Assembly (NCBI GenBank): GCA_935421135.1
Contig: OW285192.1
Span: 19,321,001-19,385,000 of the forward strand
Length of the DNA stretch: 64,000 nt
From: Bugulina stolonifera
Lineage: Eukaryota; Bryozoa; Gymnolaemata; Cheilostomatida; Bugulidae
Direction: 5' to 3'
The translations under genes and the position numbers were made by a program. Of the stretch, positions 25,160 to 39,459 are shown piece by piece. Numbering within the stretch: the first letter of the stretch is position 1; each line of letters opens with the position of its first letter. The notes under the pieces were generated by a model. It worked only from the letters and a program-made list of their open reading frames with translations. It had not been told where the DNA came from and made no database searches.

Positions 25160-25830
25160 GGGAGATGAGCTTCAATATCACCAAGAGAAAAAGCATTGGC
25201 TTCAGCACAAAAGAAGCTGTGCCCTATTACACACTAGATGGAACAGTACTGAAACACACTGACAACACTCTATGCTTAGCCCTGGTACTCCAAGAGAACT
25301 TGATATTCGATGCACATATTCAAAATAAAATACAGAAAACCATAAGGCTTGCGGATAAGGCAGCTTGGGATGGTACGAAGGGCCTTTTACTGGGCACCTG
25401 ATAGTGCAAAACTCACAGCATACAAGTCTGTCTGCCTCACCTAGGATATGGAGTTGCTGCCTGGGACTCCTCTGAAAAAAAGGACAATGAAACACTGAAA
25501 GTGATCTGTTCAGGACCTGGCCGCAAGATTCATTACGAATCTGAAGGGCAGTCAGCGGATGAAAGATGTAAAACAGAAGCTTGGACTTCTACCACTACAA
25601 GAGAGACGCAAGAACCGAAGGGTGAATCTGCTGGTGAACGTCATGTCACATGAACACTCGCACCCAGCACTGGCCCCTCCTATGACGAAATTGTCCAACA
25701 ACATTGTAACAACAGCCAGATACAGACGAGAGCCCAGACCAAAGGCATACCAAGATCCATCAGAGCCAACTACAACCAGTACCATAACAGCTTTCTACCG
25801 AGAACAGTTCTAGATTTAAAGATAGGGCAA
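25160..25830 (+). mobile_element. Non-LTR retrotransposon reverse transcriptase fragment
   Basis: Three overlapping broken frames show the C-terminal part of a CR1/Jockey-type LINE polymerase. The first is ITKRKSIGFSTKE...YTLDGTVLKH...LALVLQENLIFDAHIQNK. The next reads DSAKLTAYKSVCL and GYGVAAWDS. The last contains MKDVKQKLGLLPLQERRKNR and ends with YNQYHNSFLPRTVLDLK. These blocks in this order are typical of sponge and cnidarian LINEs. At least three frameshifts or stops and the absence of the polymerase active site upstream mark it as a dead 5'-truncated copy. A 3' untranslated remnant may continue to about 25990. Confidence 0.85.
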
Positions 25831-25989
25831 TCCTGCTGATACCTTAAGCAATCCCTATATGACAGGTGGCACTGACCTGTACAGCACAACTTTTTTAATG
25901 AATCCTGAACTAATAAATGAAATACTGTCCCAGCACATGTTGCCCATTGACCCATATGAGGCACGCCCCTTGCACTCCTTAGGTGGTCT

Positions 25990-27040
25990 AGCGTGACGTT
26001 GAACTCCATGTAAGTCCATCATTACATATGTATGTTAAGTATGAATATTTTTAATCATTAATATTTATATTTTGTATTCAACATTAGTAATAAATTAGTA
26101 TTAAATTTTGGCCTAAATTAATATTATCAAACCATTATCACAAATTTGAAAAAGTATCTCGACTTTTTTTTTGTAAAAAGCGACTCATTAGATTAGTGGT
26201 TTGCGGTTACTCCACTGACTGCTTGTGTCCGTAGTCTAGGCCTAGATAAGAAGATCATTATTTTATTCATTAACATAACTATTGTGTATAATTATCTTCC
26301 TTAGGGTTATGTGTTCCTAATGAACTATGTTTTTATAATAACTATGGTTATTTAAATGGTCAATAGACTATAGACAGTTCAAGCTGAGTTTTGGAGAAGA
26401 TTTCATGGCCAGGAATTTCTTTTCTTGTGATTTCCATTCGGCATAACCATTCACCATCGCTATTCATTTTTGGTTTACCGATTTTTGCTTAGGCCTATTA
26501 TAGGCCTATTGTAGGAATTAGTTTAATAGGTTGTGTTGAAATAATATAAGTAAACTAAACTGGGGTTATTTAGTTTGGCTTCAAAAGTATTAGTAGACCT
26601 ATAAATACTTTATCAGGTTTAGCTAGTACTAAAAGTTCTAAATAATCCTGACATTCTATTATTAGGCCTGCATACTTCTGGTTACAATAAAGTAACTTGT
26701 ATTCTCTCAGATGGTCTGCTTTCTTGATTGATGACTACTAAGACTACATAGGAGTCTCCCAGCCTAGTTCCTTAGTGGAATTCAGTACCTGTGTCATTTA
26801 TTGTAGTCACACAAATACTTATTCACACGTCAGACCTAGTTCCTTAGTGGAACTCGGTAACTGTGTCATTTATTGTAGTCACACAATTACTTATTCACAG
26901 ACCTAGAGCAGGGTCGGCCCTAGATATACTTATATAGTGTAGTTGATAGAGCACGCCAGACCTGTTGGTCCGCTGTATAAATGATTGTCCTAGAACTTTG
27001 TTAGTAATCTGGCGTTGCTGGTCGACCTCTGGCTTTATTT
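25990..27040. other. Intergenic stretch upstream of EBPL
   Basis: No gene is seen. The sequence is AT-rich. A ~70-bp direct duplication (GACCTAGTTCCTTAGTGGAA ... GTCATTTATTGTAGTCACAC) lies at about 26750-26900. Confidence 0.6.
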
Positions 27041-27045
27041 GGTCA

Positions 27046-27442
27046 GTAGTGTATGTGGTACGCAGTGCGTGTGGTACGCAGTGCGTGTGGTACGCAGTGC
27101 GTGTGGTACGCAGTGCGTGTGGTACGCAGTGTTTGTGGTACGCAGTGTGTGTGGTACGCAGTGTGTGTGGTACGCAGTGTGTGTGGTACGCAGTGTGTGT
27201 GGTACGCAGTGTTTGTGGTACGCAGTGCTTGTGGTACGCAGTGCTTGTGGTACGCAGTGCGTGTGGTACGCAGTGCGTGTGGTACGCAGTGTTTGTGGTA
27301 CGCAGTGCGTGTGGTACGCAGTGCGTGTGGTACGCAGTGTTTGTGGTGCGCAGTGTTTGTGGTACGCAGTGTGTGTGGTACGCAGTGCGTGTGGTACGCA
27401 GTGCGTGTGGTACGCAGTGTGTGTGGTACGCAGTGTGTGCGG
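27046..27442. repeat. 16-bp minisatellite upstream of EBPL
   Basis: About 25 copies of GTGTGGTACGCAGTGC lie roughly 80 bases before the EBPL start. Because the unit is 16 bp, all three plus frames and one minus frame stay open across it; they encode only the repeating WYAV/VVRS/CGTQ pattern and are not genes. Confidence 0.95.
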
Positions 27443-27521
27443 TAAGTCATAATATATGTGTATTGTTTGTATAAACAGAATAACTACATTGAATGTTCTT
27501 AGGTGATCACATCTCTAGAAA

Positions 27522-29682
<2,161 letters not shown>

Positions 29683-31074
29683 CTCCACAACTAAAGTATG
29701 ATGACTACGTCATTGTATACCCTGTATCTCTAAACTGTAGACACTTAGGTATCATATCTCTCCCCTAGTACAATGTATATTCACTATCACCAGCCTACTC
29801 ATGTGACACTACTACCTCTAACCAGTTCACTTATGTAGCTTGTTGTACTCTTTCAATGGGGATCGCAGCATTGTTGTGTTAGCATGCACATGCAACATTT
29901 TAATATCTGCATACCGTTTTATATCATTTCAATTTTTAGTTTTGGCATGAGTTTTCTATTTTGCTAGTAGGAAATATTTTGTATGAATTTGATATAATAT
30001 ACAACTATCAATTTGATTGTATTTAGATACAGACTTCTGTTGGAGAGCGAGTTGTTTTAATACTGGGTAAATAAAAATATTTAACAGCGTTTTCAAAGTT
30101 TGATGTCGATAGTAGAAACACTATTACTATTATTATGTTTACATGTGGTGAAAATCGTACCAAACCTTATAAAGCACCATTTGCAGAGAGGAATATAGTT
30201 TAATAACCATTTGCTTTACTAGCACAGTAGTAAATACTTGTTGCAGGTAACTTTTATTCAAACTTACTAATGAAACTGCCTTGGAATTTTGAGTCAGTGA
30301 GAAGTGATTTGTTCCAACTTTTGCTTTTTTTGTTGCAAGTACATTGTACATGTATATCAGTGCACATGCCACTGTATTGCCGCATACACTGATATAGGTA
30401 CATAGTACAATGTAAAATCATCAAATTAGCAGCAGTGGCATCAACTGTTAGAAGTTGTCCCCTCTTCGTTTTCAGGGAGGGCATAACTCTAAAGAGTTAT
30501 GCATTATTGGTGAAATTATCCTGCGCAAGCGCTGTGGTTCACTACCGTGTCGGGAATAATCACGTTATGCTAGATAATAAATTCATTGTCACAGTGACTT
30601 TCATTTTCTATTCTTTGTTGTGATAATCTACAATACATGGTGAACATAAACCTTTTGTGTTCCATGTGTGAATAGACAGTTTGTGGACGTAGTCACGATA
30701 CCTAAAGTACTAGGGAATATTGTGATTACAAGCGGCACTCGTAATAATTTACTAATAAATATAAATAAATATTATGAAAACAATTTTGGACTCCTGGTCA
30801 TCAGTGATCAGATCATTTCATGACGACCATCAGCAGAGCATGTTTATGACTGATTAGACCCATGCCAACAATGAAAATTAAAATATGTGTTATTATTCAT
30901 GACATAGGTGATGATCTAATGACATGTTCCCCTGATCTAATGATTATGATTTAAGCATTTTTATTCATAAACTAAAGATAATTATTATTATTAATTATAA
31001 TTATTTTTATATTAAATTATTATAATTAATTCAATCAACTCATGAGATGTCGATGACTGATCGGTAAAGGGACA

Positions 31075-31207
31075 TCTCGAAAATTTCAGTTAGAAAGACG
31101 TTTCGAGAACTTTCTTATTGAAGTTTGGGGACTGGGGTTAGGGATTCGGGTTTGCGGTTTTGAAGTTTTTGGAACGAACGTCCTGTTTCTAACTGACATT
31201 TTCGAAC
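31075..31207. mobile_element. Small inverted-repeat element (copy 1)
   Basis: The ends are inverted copies: TCGAAAATTTCAGTTAGAA on the left and the complement TTCTAACTGACATTTTCGA on the right. The core contains GGACTGGGGTTAGGGATTC. A related, more diverged copy with the same GACTGGGGTTTGGGGTTAGG core lies at about 48785-49100. It is probably a MITE; no target duplication is resolved. Confidence 0.65.
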
Positions 31208-31976
31208 AGTTGCAAGTTCTGACTGATCATAATCATTACAATCATACATGGATACTCGATACTGTACTCTAACCCTTCTCTACTGTTAAGTTAATTGCCA
31301 CTGCATCAGTGTATGTGGAGATAATATTAGACATAGGGCTATTACACATAATTTACTAGTAATGCTATTTCTATTCATGCTTGGTAGTTGGTAGAGTTAT
31401 AGACTAGAGAAGAGGAGCTGTTACTTTGATTGTGAGCTAACACTGCGAATCTCATTATTATCCACTATAATTAAGACTAATCATTATAATTAAAATATTA
31501 TTAAAATTATTTTCAATGTGGTAACTGCTCAATTAATGTTCATTTTTCTTTTATTTAATCAATATAAGGCTTAATAAGTGTCTATGTGGTTTGTACTTAT
31601 AATTTAATGTTAAGTAGTTATTATTTATAATAATAATAATTATAATATCTATTTTAAGATATAGGCCTAATATTTGATATTAATTTAGCATGAACAAAAC
31701 AAGTAGCAAAATTCAATAGATTCTAATTATCTTTACTTTTGTTACACTTATGTATTCTCATTCTGTGTGTATTTCCGTTTGACTTAAAGATAAATATTGT
31801 TTTAGGGAACTGAGGAAAGCTATTAGTCAGCTCCATTGCTGCACATTATCAATAATAATTATTATGGTTAGGAAATACATATACTATATAATAGTAGACC
31901 TATTGATATGGAATAGGAAGTATTTCAATCTAAGTTCATATGTGACCTTATGCTGTCATGGAATTCTTTGTCCAAC

Positions 31977-32265
31977 TAAACCACCTAGTTAATCCTTTGT
32001 CCCACAAGACCACCTAGTTGATCCTTTGTCCGACTAGACCACCTAGTTAATTCTTTGTCCCACAAGACCACCTAGTTAATCCTTTGTCCGACTAGACCAC
32101 CTAGTTAATCCTTTGTCCAACTAGACCACCTAGTTAATTCTTTGTCCCACTAGACCACCTAGTTAATTCTCCGTCCCACTAGACCACCTAGTTAATTCTT
32201 TGTCCCACTAGACCACCTAGTTAATTCTCCGCCCCACTAGACCACCTAGTTAATTCTTTGTCAAA
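31977..32265. repeat. 29-bp minisatellite
   Basis: Ten copies of CCACCTAGTTAATTCTTTGT plus CCCACTAGA; intergenic. Confidence 0.93.
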
Positions 32266-33323
32266 AGGGATTCGGCTGCTCTTGTGATTATTTCAATGTT
32301 AGCTTCAATATCTTGAGCTTACATTAGTGATCAAGTACAGCTACTAAACCCACTTTATGGTGTTGGTCACTCATATCCTTTAGACAAGTAGATTAATCCA
32401 ATCTCTCCTGGTTCTGGCAAAAAAACTACTTTAATATTATTTGTAGTTGGGTGAGTATGCTCACTTGCATGAATATTGTTTGCTAAGAAAAGAAAATTCT
32501 GTCAGACTAGTAATCTATTTCAAAAATGTCCATGTAGATTCGCATAGTTTGGACAGATGACTGTCTGGTTATTGCTTTTACTGTCCTTCCAAAATTCGGA
32601 AAGTTGCCTAAGCCAATTTAATTTTACAACTTATCTTCAAATAGGAAAAAATAACCAGTTTCAGGTTTGGCCATCTCAGTGTAAACCATTGCAGAGTAAT
32701 AAGTAAGAATAGCTGGTTATCTGGCCAATACAATGGTGGATGAGATGAAGCTTGAAAGATGAACACTTTTCAAGTTATTGTCTGTATTGAGTATATTGTG
32801 CAGGTTCCAAGTTATTGTCTGTATTGAGTATATTGTGCAGATTCTGGATGCCCAATGTTTAACCTGACATCTTAGATATCTAAAGGAAGACTGTAGACTA
32901 GATGCTTTGTTTAGTTTATCTTATATTCCTATCAGATGATATACTTATTATAATATGATTGGAACAGTTTATATTATCTATCACATGATTTCATAACAGC
33001 TTCTAACCTATGAACTAGCTACAATGTATAATGTAACCGAGTTATTTTATCATCTAGAAATGTATACACAGTAGTTTACTGTTATCATACTGATATTCTT
33101 TAGCAATTTCTAATATGATGGCATGTGACACATTTTCACTCATTGTGTGGCCTATAAAAATACTGTGTGCTAGTACATACACATTTACCTCATAAAACGC
33201 TGGGGGTATTACCTACCAAGGTACTACATAACTGGAGACACTTGCGTATACTGGCTTGTACCATTGAACAGCCTACATGGCATAATCATATCTCAAGTTT
33301 TTTTGTTTATATTCCAGTTTAGT

Positions 33324-36300
33324 ATGGCAGATCCGAAGGATAGAAGTGCTTTCTTTAAGAATAAAGGAAAAGATGTTATTGTAAGTTTGATAATCGTAGT
33401 ACACACCGACTTGTTCCAACTATTTCTGTGGGTGTCTTCGCGACCTAAATTTTAGACACAGGCCAATTTGCGAAAATGTTTTCCGTCCAAGAGGTCGCGA
33501 AGACACATTGTTAGTATAATATGCGATCCATAACATAGCATAAGATCCATAACATAGTATACGATCCATAACCTAGCATAAAATCCATATATCTTGTACG
33601 TTGCATATTCAGACCTCAAGGCAGCAGCGTACCCAGACAAGTGTAGAGCTACGTAAGAACAAACGAGATGAAACTCTTAACAAGAGAAGGAATGTACCAA
33701 ACGCCGAGGATATTGATGAAGTGGATGAAGCTGGAGACAGACCTCAGCTCTCAGATATTGTATGTAATGCTTCGAGTCAAGACCCTGCAGTGCAGTTGGC
33801 AGCAGTACAGAGTGCTAGGTATGTGTATTCATGGTTGCAGTGCCTATTAACTCCTGTAGCCTGTGATCTTACACTGCTTGGTTGAATATATGATGTGACG
33901 CTGTGGCTCACAGGATGTAATGAAGTTGTCTTTTCTACTAGGAAGACAACTCCAAAGTAGCAAACTTTATGATATGGAACTCTTTCATGTAAAGATGATT
34001 AGGACATGGATGTGTAGACACACTGCTATCAGCTGTGTACTACAGAGTATTATGGAGTTATCTGCTTTTAGTGAAAGATTAAAGATTCAGTATAAATAAA
34101 TAGAGCTCCCAATGTGGCCAGTTTGTATGATGGCTATTAATCAAGTGGAGTGTCCAAGGTAATGCATATGAATACCATGTACGATGCTGTGTACAAATAA
34201 CTTGTATTTAATCATGTCTACACGTCATAATCTTACAGGAAACTGCTGTCCAGTGATAGAAACCCACCAATAGATGAGCTAATAGAGTCGGGTATACTTC
34301 CTATCCTTGTACAATGCCTGGATAGAGACGATAAGTGAGTGATTCACCTCTGTCTGACTGTCTGTTTTTCTGTCTGTGTAGATCCATCAACTTCATGATT
34401 AACAAGACGTGGCTGCATTTGAAAGCATGATCAACAGCCAGTTGTTGACCATTCACATAGTCTGATAATTTCCCAATATGTTTAGGTATTTAGTGGTCCC
34501 AATATGTTTTGGTACAGCAATCCCAATATGTTTTGGTACAGTGGCCCCCAATATGTTTTGGTATAGTGGTCCCAATGTGTTTTGGCACTAGTGGCCCCAA
34601 TATGTTTTGGTACAGTAGTCCCAATATGTTTTGGTATAGTAGTCCCAATATGTTTTGGTATAGTAGTCCCAATATGTTTTGGTATTAATAGAGGTCCCAA
34701 TATGTTTTGGTATAACGGTCCACTTTAGGCTTTCACCATCATAAGTCTACAACCAAACACCTAATATGTTACCGACCTGCCAATTCCTGTCTGGCTGGTG
34801 GTTATAAAATAGCACCTTATTAAAGGTGGGCTGTACTGAAAGTTTCAGAGTTATTTTCACCAAAATAACAATGTTAGTATTACTTGATACCTCTACAAAC
34901 ACATCTAAACTGTTTTAGTAGTAGCTAATAGATGCTAAACTACAAAAAAGTAGCCCCAAAATTTCTAAAATAACCATAGTGATGTCAGCATTAGGAGTTG
35001 TCTCCACCTAGCTTTATGTCAATTTTCAAAACTTCTACTTTGATTATCTCAACTCTGACACGCTATATAGAAGCAATATTGAGCTCTCACAACTGTTTTA
35101 TAAGAGATACAGTGTTCATTCAATAAAACAGATACTAGCAATTATAGTACTACGTTCTACAGGTTCAACACACCAGTCTAATAAAAATGCATGTTATTCA
35201 TGAGATAAACAAGTGGCCTATATTGACCAATCAAATTGCAAACTCAAGTCATTTGATAATTTTTCGCAACGAATTGTGTTTTTTATTGTCTAGGAATATT
35301 AACTAGCATTTTTTCTACAAACCCATTTTTTCGTTTTGTGATATTCCTAGTACAACAAGGAGAAAAACTCAATTAAAATTTCTTGTTTATAATAACATAA
35401 TGCGTGGTCTGGCATTCACTCCCCCCAATGATGCAATTCACTAGTTTTAACAGAGCTGGGTACCATGATGACATCATGTATCCCAGCTGGTATTGTGCTA
35501 ACTGGTTCAGCTGCTACTAGGCTTTCTAATGGTGTATTCAACTCATAACGTCAAAATTTCAGTACAGTCCACCTTTAATAGTGGGATAACACCATATTAT
35601 TAATGGGATAACACCATATTCCCAGCTTTGCATCTTGTTAAAGTAATTCTACTAAAACCCTGAGTTCATACCCTAGTGAGAACATAGCTCCTACATTCCA
35701 GACATATATTATCTCATTATAATATTATGTATTACCTGTGTTGTTTTCTAGTGCCAGTCTTCAGTTTGAAGCAGCCTGGGCTCTCACCAACATAGCCTCG
35801 GGTACTTCGGAACAGACACGTGCTGTGGTTGAATGCGGAGCAGTGGTACTCTTTCTAAAGCTGCTTTATTCCCCACATCAAAATGTGTGTGAACAGGCTG
35901 TGTGGGCCTTGGGCAACATAATAGGTACAGTGTACTACATTATGCTTGTCAGATAGTATCTGTTATGCGTACTGATCACAGTTGACTATGTGAATGTTAC
36001 TACCCAGCTGTACACTATATAACAGTCATTACTGTAGTTGACACTTTGTGTTGTATTTTACCAGGTGATGGTCCCCAATGTAGAGACTATGTTATACAGT
36101 TGGGAGTTGTCGACCCTCTACTCAAGTTCATCAGTGATGAGATACCCATGACCTTTCTGCGTAACGTAACCTGGGTGATAGTAAACCTGTGTAGGAACAA
36201 GGAGCCTCCTCCTCCTGTGGAAACGGTACAGAGACTGCTACCAGCTCTGTGTGTCCTTATAAACCACACTGACACCAATGTAAGTATACAGTATAAACCA

Positions 36301-39300
36301 CACTAACACCAATGTAAGTATACAGTATAAACACTCAAATCTATGCTAAGGTATGCATGTAGTACAAGTATACATACATTGTACATACTGTAGTAGTAGT
36401 AGTCTGGTATACCGTACAGTCTTGTTGTGTTACAGATACTGGTAGACACGGTATGGGCTCTCTCCTACCTCACAGACGCTGGTAATCAGTACATACAGTT
36501 GGTTATAGACTCACAGGTTGTACCAAAGCTAGTAGAACTACTCGCATCACTAGAGGTCAAAGTTCAGGTATATCTGCAGTATTGTCCTAAATATACTATT
36601 CCAATTCTCCCCTCACTGCTATACAGTATTATAGCGGTCACCACTATATAGTGTTATAGCGGTCACTGTTGTACAGTGTTATAGCGGTCACAACTATATA
36701 GTGTTATAGCGATCACTGCTGTACAGTGTTATAGCGGTCACTACCATACAGTGTTATAGCGGTCACTGCTATACAGTGTTATAGCGGTCACTGTTGTACA
36801 GTGTTATAGCGGTCACTGCTATACAGTGTTATAGTGTATAGAATTGTATAGTGAGGTAAGATAAATACTTGGAGGTCAATGCACTGCTACAAGCTGATCT
36901 TATCACACAGCTAGAAACTAATATAATGATAATATAGTAATGACAATTGATACATAACATACTGATAACTGGTGTGTGGGGGGATTAGCAAATCACTGAA
37001 AAGACCAACATGTTGGTGTGTATTGTAATACGCTGTGTATTGTAATACAATGTGTATTGTAATACAGTGTGTATTGTAATACAGTGTGTATTGTAATACG
37101 TTGTGTATTGTAATATGGTCTGTATTGTAATACGGTCTGTATTGTTATATGTAGACGGCAGCATTGAGGGCAGTAGGTAACATTGTAACTGGCACAGATG
37201 ACCAGACACAGCACGTGCTAAACTGTGGAGCTCTGGCACATTTCCCTGCCCTCCTACAGCATCACAAGGAGAAAATCAACAAGGAGGCAGTCTGGTTCCT
37301 CAGTAACATAACAGCTGGCAGCAGAGAACAAGTTCAGCTGGTCATAGAGTCTGGACTCATCCCCTTTGTGATCAATCACCTGGCTAAGGTATGTCTACTC
37401 TATGTTATATATACCTACATAGTCAACTACCTGGCTAAGGTATGTCTACCCTATGTTATATATACCTACATAGTCAACTACCTGGCTAAGGTATGTCTAC
37501 CCTATGTTATATATACCTACATAATCAACTACCTGGCTAAGGTATGTCTACCCTATGTTATATATACCTACATAATCAACTACCTGGCTAAGGTATGTCT
37601 ACCCTATGTTATATATACCTACATAATCAACTACCTGGCTAAGGTATGTCTACTCTATATTATATACCTACATAGTCAACTACCTGGCTAAGGTATGTCT
37701 ACTCTATATTATACATGTATATACCTACATAATCAACTACCTGGCTAAGGTATGTCTACTCTATGTTATATATACCTACATAGTCAACTACCTGGCTAAG
37801 GTATGTCTACCCTATGTTATATATACCTACATAGTCAACTACCTGGCTAAGGTATGTCTACCCTATGTTATATATACTTACATAATCAACTACCTGGCTA
37901 AGGTATGTCTACTCTATGTTATATATACTTACATAATCAACTACCTGGCTAAGGTATGTCTACCCTATGTTATATATACCTACATAGTCAACTACCTGGC
38001 TAAGGTATGTCTACTCTATGTTACATGTATATACCAGGCACATATATTACGCATTACATAATATATGTACTATTAGCAGTGCAAGTAATAACTGGAGTTG
38101 TAGGCCTACTGTGTGATTGTAGAGTGACTTTCAGACCCAGAAAGAGGCTGCTTGGGCTATTAGTAACTTGGCTATTAGTGGAAGCAAAGAACAGGTGGAA
38201 TATATTGTAATGCAAGGAGTTATCCCACCTTTCTGTAACATGCTGTCTGTGAAAGACACACAGGTACTAATTTACTATAATTTACTATCTACTATCTAAT
38301 GTACCGTGTGCACTGGCTGAGATCACAAATCAATGAAATTAAGAAGCCTCGCTAAGTTTCACACCACAATGTAATAGTTTTTATATATCCATACAGATAG
38401 TACAAGTAGTATTGGACGGTCTCAACAACATCTTACGTCTGATAGGAGATTCTGCCGATGAGGGTAGCCCCGACATTGGAGCTCTAATAGAGGAGTGCGG
38501 AGGTCTGGATAAGATAGAGGCTCTTCAGGGTCACGATAACCAAGACATCTACAGGATGGCTTTCAGTATCATTGACACATATTTCTCCTCAGAGGTCAGT
38601 GTTTACTCGACTCGTACTACTGTGTAAATTATGTAACATCATAATATACACGTATGTCTATGCCAATGACCTCCACTCACGTGTTAATTATAGGACATAA
38701 TATACACGTATGTCTATGCCAATGACCTCCACTCACGTGTTAATTATAGGACATAATATACACGTATGTCTATGCCAATGACCTCCACTCACGTGTTGAT
38801 TATAGGACATAATATACACGTATGTCTATGCCAATGACCTCCACTCACGTGTTAATTATAGGACATAATATACACGTATGTCTATGCCAATGACCTCCAC
38901 TCACGTGTTAATTATAGGACATAATATACACGTATGTCTATGCCAATGACCTCCACTCACGTGTTAATTATAGGACATAATATACACGTATGTCTATGCC
39001 AATGACCTCCACTCACGTGTTAATTATAGGACATAATATACACGTATGTCTATGCCAATGACCTCCACTCACGTGTTAATTATAGGACATAATATACACG
39101 TATGTCTATGCCAATGACCTCCACTCACGTGTTAATTATAGGACATAATATACACGTATGTCTATGCCAATGACCTCCACTCACGTGTTAATTATAGGAC
39201 ATAATATACACGTATGTCTATGCCAATGACCTCCACTCACGTGTTAATTATAGGACATAATATACACGTATGTCTATGCCAATGACTTCACTCACGTATT

Positions 39301-39459
39301 GATTATGGGACATAATATACACGTATGTCTATGCCAATGACTCCACTCACGTATTGATTATAGGATGAAGAGGACACTGCTATCGCACCTGAACAAGGTG
39401 ATGCTGGTTTCCAGTTTGACCCTGGCCAGGGCTCCGCACACCAGGACTTCAAGTTCTAG
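33324..39459 (+). CDS. KPNA3/4: Importin alpha (KPNA3/KPNA4 group), ten exons, 515 aa
   Basis: This is the nuclear import adaptor that binds classical NLS cargo and importin beta. Exons are 33324-33380, 33613-33818, 34239-34334, 35752-35924, 36065-36279, 36436-36567, 37155-37388, 38123-38263, 38397-38594 and 39364-39459; they sum to 1548 nt and all phases agree. The N-terminal importin-beta-binding region is basic ([19 protein letters not shown]). Ten ARM-type repeats follow, with the cargo-binding W...N series: [71 protein letters not shown] and [14 protein letters not shown]. The C-terminal acidic exon ([13 protein letters not shown]) and FQFDP...FKF tail match KPNA3/4 rather than KPNA1/2. 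Introns 5, 7 and 9 contain repeats that copy the adjoining splice sites. Confidence 0.97.
33431..33506. mobile_element. 76-bp MITE with GTGTCTTCGCGACC ends
   Basis: Inverted termini GTGTCTTCGCGACCT and AGGTCGCGAAGACAC enclose a short core in importin intron 1. The core matches, in reverse orientation, the right part of the 267-bp copy at 54837-55103, so this is an internally deleted member of the same family. Confidence 0.8.
34480..34722. repeat. 24-bp minisatellite in importin intron 3
   Basis: About ten copies of CCAATATGTTTTGGTATAGT plus AGTC. Confidence 0.9.
36258..36330. repeat. Duplicated exon 5 end plus donor
   Basis: ATAAACCACACTGACACCAAT|GTAAGTATACAGT at the real exon 5 end (36279) is followed at once by a second copy with the same GTAAGTATACAGT donor near 36313. 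Confidence 0.9.
36625..36838. repeat. 25-bp minisatellite in importin intron 6
   Basis: About eight copies of GGTCACTGCTATACAGTGTT plus ATAGC. Confidence 0.9.
37015..37150. repeat. 17-bp minisatellite before importin exon 7
   Basis: About seven copies of TGTGTATTGTAATACAG run up to the exon 7 acceptor. Confidence 0.88.
37374..38030. repeat. 51-bp minisatellite duplicating exon 7 end and donor 13x
   Basis: The real exon 7 ends AATCACCTGGCTAAG|GTATGTCTAC. The unit (GTATGTCTACCCTATGTTAT, then ATATACCTACATAGTCAACT, then ACCTGGCTAAG) is 51 bp. CTGGCTAAG|GTATGTCT occurs 13 times, including the true site. The unit has no stop in the exon's frame and encodes [17 protein letters not shown]. The frame stays open for about five units, until a shorter unit near 37650 breaks it. 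Confidence 0.95.
38617..39363. repeat. 56-bp minisatellite copying the last-exon acceptor
   Basis: About 13 copies of GGACATAATATACACGTATG, TCTATGCCAATGACCTCCAC, TCACGTGTTAATTATA. Each TTAATTATAG|GA junction mimics the true acceptor GATTATAG|GATGAAG of exon 10. Most units are identical, so expansion is recent. Confidence 0.95.

Larger units (their letters stand above)
29683..33323. other. Long gene-free, AT-rich stretch
   Basis: I see no coding exon between EBPL and the importin alpha gene. The stretch holds one hairpin-type TTGTCCCCTC repeat (about 30452-30520), an inverted-repeat element at about 31075-31207, a 29-bp minisatellite at about 31977-32265, and very AT-rich DNA around 30950-31030 and 31480-31700. 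A candidate 3' splice site (TATATTCCAG at 33307-33316) just before the importin ATG suggests an upstream untranslated exon somewhere here. Confidence 0.6.

Noticed and set aside
26965..27474. Open frames of 130-169 codons on both strands
   Set aside because: Produced by the 16-bp repeat, which lacks stops in most frames; only the repeat pattern is encoded.
38617..39363. CRISPR-like array of identical 56-bp units
   Set aside because: The units have no variable spacers; it is a simple direct tandem repeat in an animal intron.
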